Assembly: GCA_019671135.1 (NCBI GenBank)
Contig: JAHRHY010000017.1
Location: forward strand, 1,116,001 to 1,180,000
DNA: 64,000 nt
Direction: 5' to 3'
Origin: Linnemannia hyalina
Taxonomy: Eukaryota; Mortierellomycota; Mortierellomycetes; Mortierellales; Mortierellaceae
Part shown: positions 59,326 to 64,000 of the stretch, in pieces
Layout: each line of letters opens with the position of its first letter
Numbering within the stretch: the first letter of the stretch is position 1
The notes under the pieces: generated by a model
Told to the model about the DNA's origin: nothing
Seen by the model: the letters and a program-made list of their open reading frames with translations, nothing else
The model's database searches: none
Program-made: the position numbers and the translations under genes

Positions 59326-60585
59326 GCACGGAAACCAAGGCATGGATTTGTCGTGTGAGGCATGTTGCGCGATTCGACCGATCGTCGCTTTGCCTTTTTT
59401 TTTTTTTGTTTTTTCTTTTGTATTTTTCTTTCTTTACATCTTGACCCTGGGTTTCCCTCTCATAAGGGGAAAAAAAACTTATATGAACAAAAAAAAACTT
59501 ATGAACAAAAAAAAGAAAAAATAAACAAGTTTGCCACGGCAGTTTTCCATCGTATTCCCACGTAAAAGTCGGATCGTGCTCAAAATTACGTTGTTGTTCT
59601 TCCAGTTATCATTTTGGTGGCGTCACTACGATTCTTCTCCCATGCAACTCAATGAAGCAACTGTTTGCTATGTTCGTCGTTTATTAATCCTTTGAACGAT
59701 CAGAATCCGAAAAAGTGAACACCACCAAAGAATCTCTTCACTCAGTGCTTTTGTCGTGAGTCTCGAGTAAGTTTGCGAGACGGGTGAACAAACCCCCCCA
59801 CCTTTCAACAACACACGGTGGATCCTTTGATGATAGCCACGCGTTCAACCCCTGTAGCCAAGAAGAGGATTCGGTTCATGATGATGATTGCTTCTCTTCT
59901 CGCATTGTATCAACATCACTCAAAACCAAAGGCAACATATAACCATGGGCTGGGTCTCCATCTCGCCATGTAGTGCTGTACTGTTGGACAGGAGGAGGCG
60001 AACAGGTGTGCGGCCCTATCTTTTACTCTTTATTTCCTTCATACCCCCGCTCCTTCTCCTCCAAACGTTGTTGTGGAAATCGTGTCCAGGACAAGAAAAA
60101 AAATGAGCAAACGAGTCAGGAACAGCATCCAGTCGGGCAACAGCGCGTCTCAAAAGCAAGTTGACCGGAATCCGCATCATCAGGAGGAGGGAGTCGAAGG
60201 CTGCTGGAAAATCGTTGGCCAACTGGCACGCGCGCTCAAGACCAAGAGTCCTTGAAAGCCTGTGGAAGAACCATGACTGGGGATATTCATTGAGGTGATT
60301 CTTATCGGTGTTCATCTTTACATGTCAATCGTTCAAAGATAATAAACAATAACCCCAGGTTCATGCGGGTCGAAACTACGCCACCAAAATAAAAATGTGT
60401 ATGTCTGGCAACCATGACTGGGTGCATGATTCTCAGCCGCGGCAAAATTTCGGGTGAGGAGCCCGACCGAGGATGAAAATATGACTCTGCAGGTGGGTGT
60501 AACTTTCTGTCTCCTTCATTCTGCATCGCTTTTTTACACGTTCTTCCTTTCCTCACTCTTCATCACATTCGACCAAAAACACTCA
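59326..60585. other. Intergenic region TFIIB / aldo-keto reductase
   Basis: A and T tracts follow TFIIB (59396-59407, 59469-59525). A short + frame at 60103-60255 (50 codons, MSKRVRNSIQSGNSA .. GCWKIVGQLARALKTKSP) has G/C-ending codons and might be a small protein or terminal exon. The antisense frame 60315-60016 is also protein-like. No phase-consistent partner exon was found: the ATG at 59945 with a donor at 60006 does not join in frame. I leave it uncalled. Confidence 0.4.
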
Positions 60586-60767
60586 ATGAGTCACGCCAAC
60601 TCTCACATGAAAGTCATCCTCGGGTAAAAATCAACAACAACACTCACATAAATCACTTTTTCTTCCTCTGCATCCGCTTGTTTATGGTCCGCAAACACAA
60701 CAAGAACAACAGCAAGCAGCTGCTCAACACAGACACTTGTCCTAGCATCCCAACTGACAACCCACGT

Positions 60768-60804
<37 letters not shown>

Positions 60805-62030
60805 CTTTCATCCAATGGTAGATGCATGACATTCGGCCCAGAAGGAGGAGGAGCGCGCGTCAAGACAAACGAGGGCGCAACTGAGATCATATCCGCCTTT
60901 CGCTCTTACGGCCATACTGCCCTCGATACCGCCCGCATCTATACCGACGGCAACACCGAAAAGATGATGGGTGAACTCGACCTCCAGGGACTCACCATCG
61001 ACACTAAATGTTTCCCCCTCCAACTCGGTGGTCTCCAGGCCGCTAAAGTCAAGCACTCGCTTCAGGAATCGTTGGAGGCGCTGAAGACGGACAAGGTTCA
61101 CGTGTTTTATCTCCATGCACCTGACTATGCGACCCCGATCGAGGAGACGTTGAAGGCTGTGGATGAGCTGTATCGGGAGGGCAAGTTTGAGGTGTTTGGA
61201 TTGTCGAATTATCCGGCTTGGGTTGTTGCGCAGATTCATTATCTGTGCAAGACTAACGGATACGTTGTCCCTACCGTCTACCAAGGTACTTTGTAAACGG
61301 GATTAATTGGCTACTCTTTCCATGAAAGTTACTTCATGCGCGTTTTTTTTTGCCTGACCACCTTCTTCTGTCGTTCTCATATGCGCCGAATCAATACGAC
61401 AAACAGGAATGTACAATGCGTTCACGAGACATATCGAGCCAGAACTGTTTGCCTGCCTGGAGGAGCTCAACATCAAGTTCCATACGTACAACCCGCTTTG
61501 CGGTGGTGTCCTGACAGGCTCCTACTCCTTTGACGGCAATGTCGAGCAAGGATCGCGTTTCGACCCCAACGCCAAGCAAGGTGCTCGGTAAGTCTAATTG
61601 GCCGATCTCACGTCTATTGTTATTGTAATTATTATTACCAGCCTACAATCGAACTTGCACCATCTTTCTACGCCCCTATTCAACTCTCCATCTCTTTTTC
61701 CACCTTAGTTACCGCGAAAGATACTGGAAGAAAGAGTACTTTGAAGCCGTGACGCTCCTGAAACAAGTTGCAACCCCGCACGGCCTGGACCTAATCCAAA
61801 TTGCATTCGATTGGCTCCAATTCCATTCCAAGATGAACGCCGCCCGGGGGGACGGGATCATCATCGGTGCCTCGTCGTTGAAGCATACGGTCCAGAATTT
61901 GGATGCGTTGAAGATGGGAAAGCCTTTGCCCAAGGATGTGTTGGATGCTGTTGAGCGCTGCTGGGAGTTGACTCGTGAGAGCTCGCCTTCTTATTTCAGG
62001 ACCAAGGATCAGATGATGGGCGCTCGCTAA
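60586..62030 (+). CDS. Aldo/keto reductase, AKR7 (aflatoxin aldehyde reductase)-like
   Basis: NADPH-dependent cytosolic reductase of aldehydes and ketones. Exons 60586-60623, 60822-61285, 61407-61587 and 61709-62030 join in phase to give 334 residues. The (beta/alpha)8 signatures are ILGCMTFGPEGGGARVKTNE, HTALDTARIYTDGNTEKMMG (catalytic Asp and Tyr), TIDTKCFPLQ (Lys), DKVHVFYLHAPDYATPIEET (His), FGLSNYPAWVVAQI and YNPLCGGVLTG. GASSLKHTVQNLDAL is the usual C-terminal cofactor-binding block. Order and spacing fit AKR7 aldehyde reductases. The physiological substrate is unknown; detoxification of reactive aldehydes is inference. A (CT)n run at about 60773-60801 lies in intron 1, just before the exon 2 acceptor. 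Confidence 0.95.
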
Positions 62031-62187
62031 ATGTTGCGAGTACTGGGCAACGATGATCAGATAACTATTGTTTATGTCGCTGCAGAAAACGATTAAAAAT
62101 CACATTATCTCATAGGGTTTGGCCTTCACAATGACTGCATGAGAAAGAAGTGAGGACGGGGTTTTTTTCAGTACCCAGTTGGACGTT

Positions 62188-64000
62188 CTAAATCTCCCAG
62201 TGAGTAAATAGGTTATCAAAGAACCGCAACCCTTCAACCGATTCGTCTCTACAAATCAATCCACGCGACTCCGTCATCAAGAGCTGTTCCTGGGCGAGGG
62301 CAACACTGATCTGGATAGCGCTCGCCAACTCGACAGCCGTCAACCCGGCGCCTGATGGGAGGTTCTGGATACGAGTTGCAATGGCCGTCGAGACCTCGTC
62401 GTCGCTGTACCGGGCCAATGTTTGGATGATTAGCAGGCCACTGTCGAATTTCCGCATGCGTAGCGGTAGGTTTAGTGCTTCAAATAGTTCGCATGCCGTG
62501 TGCAGATCCTTTGGCGAGATCAGTTCTAATTCATACAAGGGAGGGCCACAAATGTCAGCTTGAGTTAGTACATCTAGTGTGCATTTACCATCGCATTCAG
62601 GAGCAAGATATAGAAAACGTACCAACGCCGCGGGCTCGATTGAAGACACAGTAAATGTCCATCAAACTCATGGTGCCTCCTTCTCGCTCAACGATAGGTA
62701 AAATGAACTCGACCAACTCTCGTGCCAGCTCCTTGTGGAATACTGCTCCTGCTGTATCCCTAATTGATTCGCCCAAAAAGACAAGACGGTTATTTAGAGC
62801 TCCAAAGTCATCCTTGTTGAATACTGACAACGCAGCACTAGAAACGCGATGATAAAACCTTACTTGGTGACAGGGGTGGCGATACCCATGCTGAGGAGAT
62901 AGGTCTTGAAAGTCGCGGTTTCTTCATTATTGATGTTGCTGGATTTCGACAGGCGGTTGGAGATGGTCTCTGCGAGCGCTACCATCTCGGCTGCCTTGTC
63001 CATCAGCCCTTGCAAGTCCCGGAATGCTTCTGAGAGTGTTTCGTCCGCTACCTTTTTGTTGCTTTCCACTGTCCTCATAATGCCACCTATTCAAAAGTGA
63101 ATTGGCGTGATATTGGTCAGACCTCCTGGTATATGTTTTGCGCGACAGTGCATGCGAGTTGGGACAAGAATGAGACTTACTAATACCGCCGACTTGGATG
63201 GAGGGTGAAGATGGTGCATTCTCGATGGTTGCCGATGAAGACTGATTCTTGGCGGTCTCCACAGGTCGAGGCTTTGGCTTGTTCTAAATCGTAACCAAGA
63301 AAAAAAAGTGGTTTCTTCAGTAAAACATTTCATCCGCACACCAAGTGTACACATAATATAAGTTCCAAGGTGATAACAATACCTCCCATGCTTTGTTTCC
63401 CATGGCGGTCTTGAGCAATGTTTGAAAACTTCCATTGCCTCCAGCTCGAAAGGACAACTTGACACTATTGGCATCCTCTGGTGTTGACTTTGATCCACCA
63501 TAGAAATTAGACATTCCCGCCATAAACTTGCCCGGCGCCGACAATTTTCCGGCTGTTGTATCCGATGCGGTCGGCGTGGTCGACAGAGAGGTAGAAGACT
63601 GCGAAAGCGTCGAGGGTAGCTGACTGATAGACCGCTGATGCTGCTGTTGACGATGCAGCATAAACGCTATCGAATCCTGATCCTGGAGTTGGGTCCCACA
63701 GATCTCGCAGTGGATCATAAAGGGGTCGTTGTGGAATGTACATGCAGGACACGCGATCCCTGGCTGTTCGTTTGTCGTTCCTGGAGTGTCATTAACAGTG
63801 GTAGAGGGTATTGATTCGACAACGTGAAAAGGATTTGCGGCGGGCGTGGTGGGAGTCTCCAGTGATCCCTGAGGTTTCTTGACGCCACAGACTGTGCACT
63901 TTACGAGCCCCCCTTGGTTGCTGTTGTAGCAGATTGTACAGACCCAGGAGGGCTCAGTCTTGATTGTCAGTGCTGCCATAGCAGATGGGTCCAGTCCTGC
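62188..64000 (-). CDS. VPS36: ESCRT-II subunit VPS36, N-terminus beyond the window
   Basis: Endosomal sorting protein; ESCRT-II links ubiquitinated cargo and PI3P to ESCRT-III. Exons in window: 64000(open)-63383, 63283-63181, 63086-62864, 62759-62623 and 62525-62188, all in phase. Two NZF zinc fingers are visible: WVCTICYNSNQGGLVKCTVC and IACPACTFHNDPFMIHCEIC. After a Ser/Thr/Gln linker the frame goes on with VKLSFRAGGNGSFQTLLKTA and NKAWE, which matches the second half of the GLUE (split PH) domain, so the fingers interrupt GLUE as in yeast. Then come a helical hairpin (VADETLSEAFRDLQGLMDKA) and the two EAP30 winged helices (ELVEFILPIVEREGGTMSLM, LTAVELASAIQISVALAQEQ, ending FTHWEI). The gene is convergent with the reductase, 157 bp between stop codons. 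Confidence 0.95.

Noticed and set aside
59945..60255. Two-exon small protein starting MGWVSISPC
   Set aside because: No acceptor joins the donor at 60006 to the downstream frame in phase.

Overview
The window is nuclear DNA from an early-diverging filamentous fungus, most likely Mortierellomycota (a Mortierella/Linnemannia/Podila-type genome). This assignment is inference. It rests on intron-rich genes with GT..AG introns of about 40-760 nt, many CTAAC-like branch points, high GC3 codon use, CT/GA-rich promoters, and genes such as a T-box factor, SARAF and UBE2O that sit beside standard fungal housekeeping genes. There is no sign of prokaryotic or viral DNA.

Layout, left to right: the 3' part of a FAD-dependent monooxygenase (+, to 2033); a T-box transcription factor (-, 2800-6057); a CHCHD5/Mix14-like twin-CX9C protein (-, 8563-9416); a large RBR E3 ubiquitin ligase (-, 9900-14662); RPS18 (-) and RPL19 (+) head to head around a shared promoter (15949-20102); SARAF (-, 20480-21903); Rab GDI (-, 22429-25001) divergent from the CTD phosphatase FCP1 (+, 25676-29232); a gene-free stretch of about 13.4 kb (29233-42702); a 194-residue protein with a possible PP1-docking motif (+, 42703-43287); an Ecm15/MTH1187-type thiamine-binding protein (+, 43997-45086); proteasome subunit alpha5 (-, 45447-46814); a Sin3-like protein made of three PAH domains only (-, 47353-49806) divergent from ARPC3 (+, 50933-52069); the E2/E3 hybrid UBE2O (+, 52984-57298); TFIIB (+, 57994-59325); an AKR7-like aldo/keto reductase (+, 60586-62030); and the ESCRT-II subunit VPS36 (-, 62188 to beyond 64000).

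I rebuilt the gene models by joining open frames at GT..AG sites and checking phase at every junction. Most total an exact multiple of three and give proteins of family-typical length: GDI 446 aa, alpha5 242 aa, TFIIB 324 aa, ARPC3 173 aa, FCP1 822 aa, UBE2O 1018 aa. Uncertain points are the first exons of RPS18 and RPL19, the left end of the monooxygenase, and the exact 3' end of the T-box gene.

The genes do not form a pathway cluster. Themes that recur are transcription (T-box, FCP1, TFIIB, Sin3-like), ubiquitin and proteolysis (RBR ligase, UBE2O, alpha5, VPS36) and membrane traffic (GDI, VPS36, ARPC3). The observations most worth a second look are the PAH-only Sin3-like gene, the fungal T-box gene with an internal duplication, an 11-nt microexon encoding a conserved flavoprotein motif, a coding-like fragment inside an RPL19 intron, and the 13.4-kb desert.
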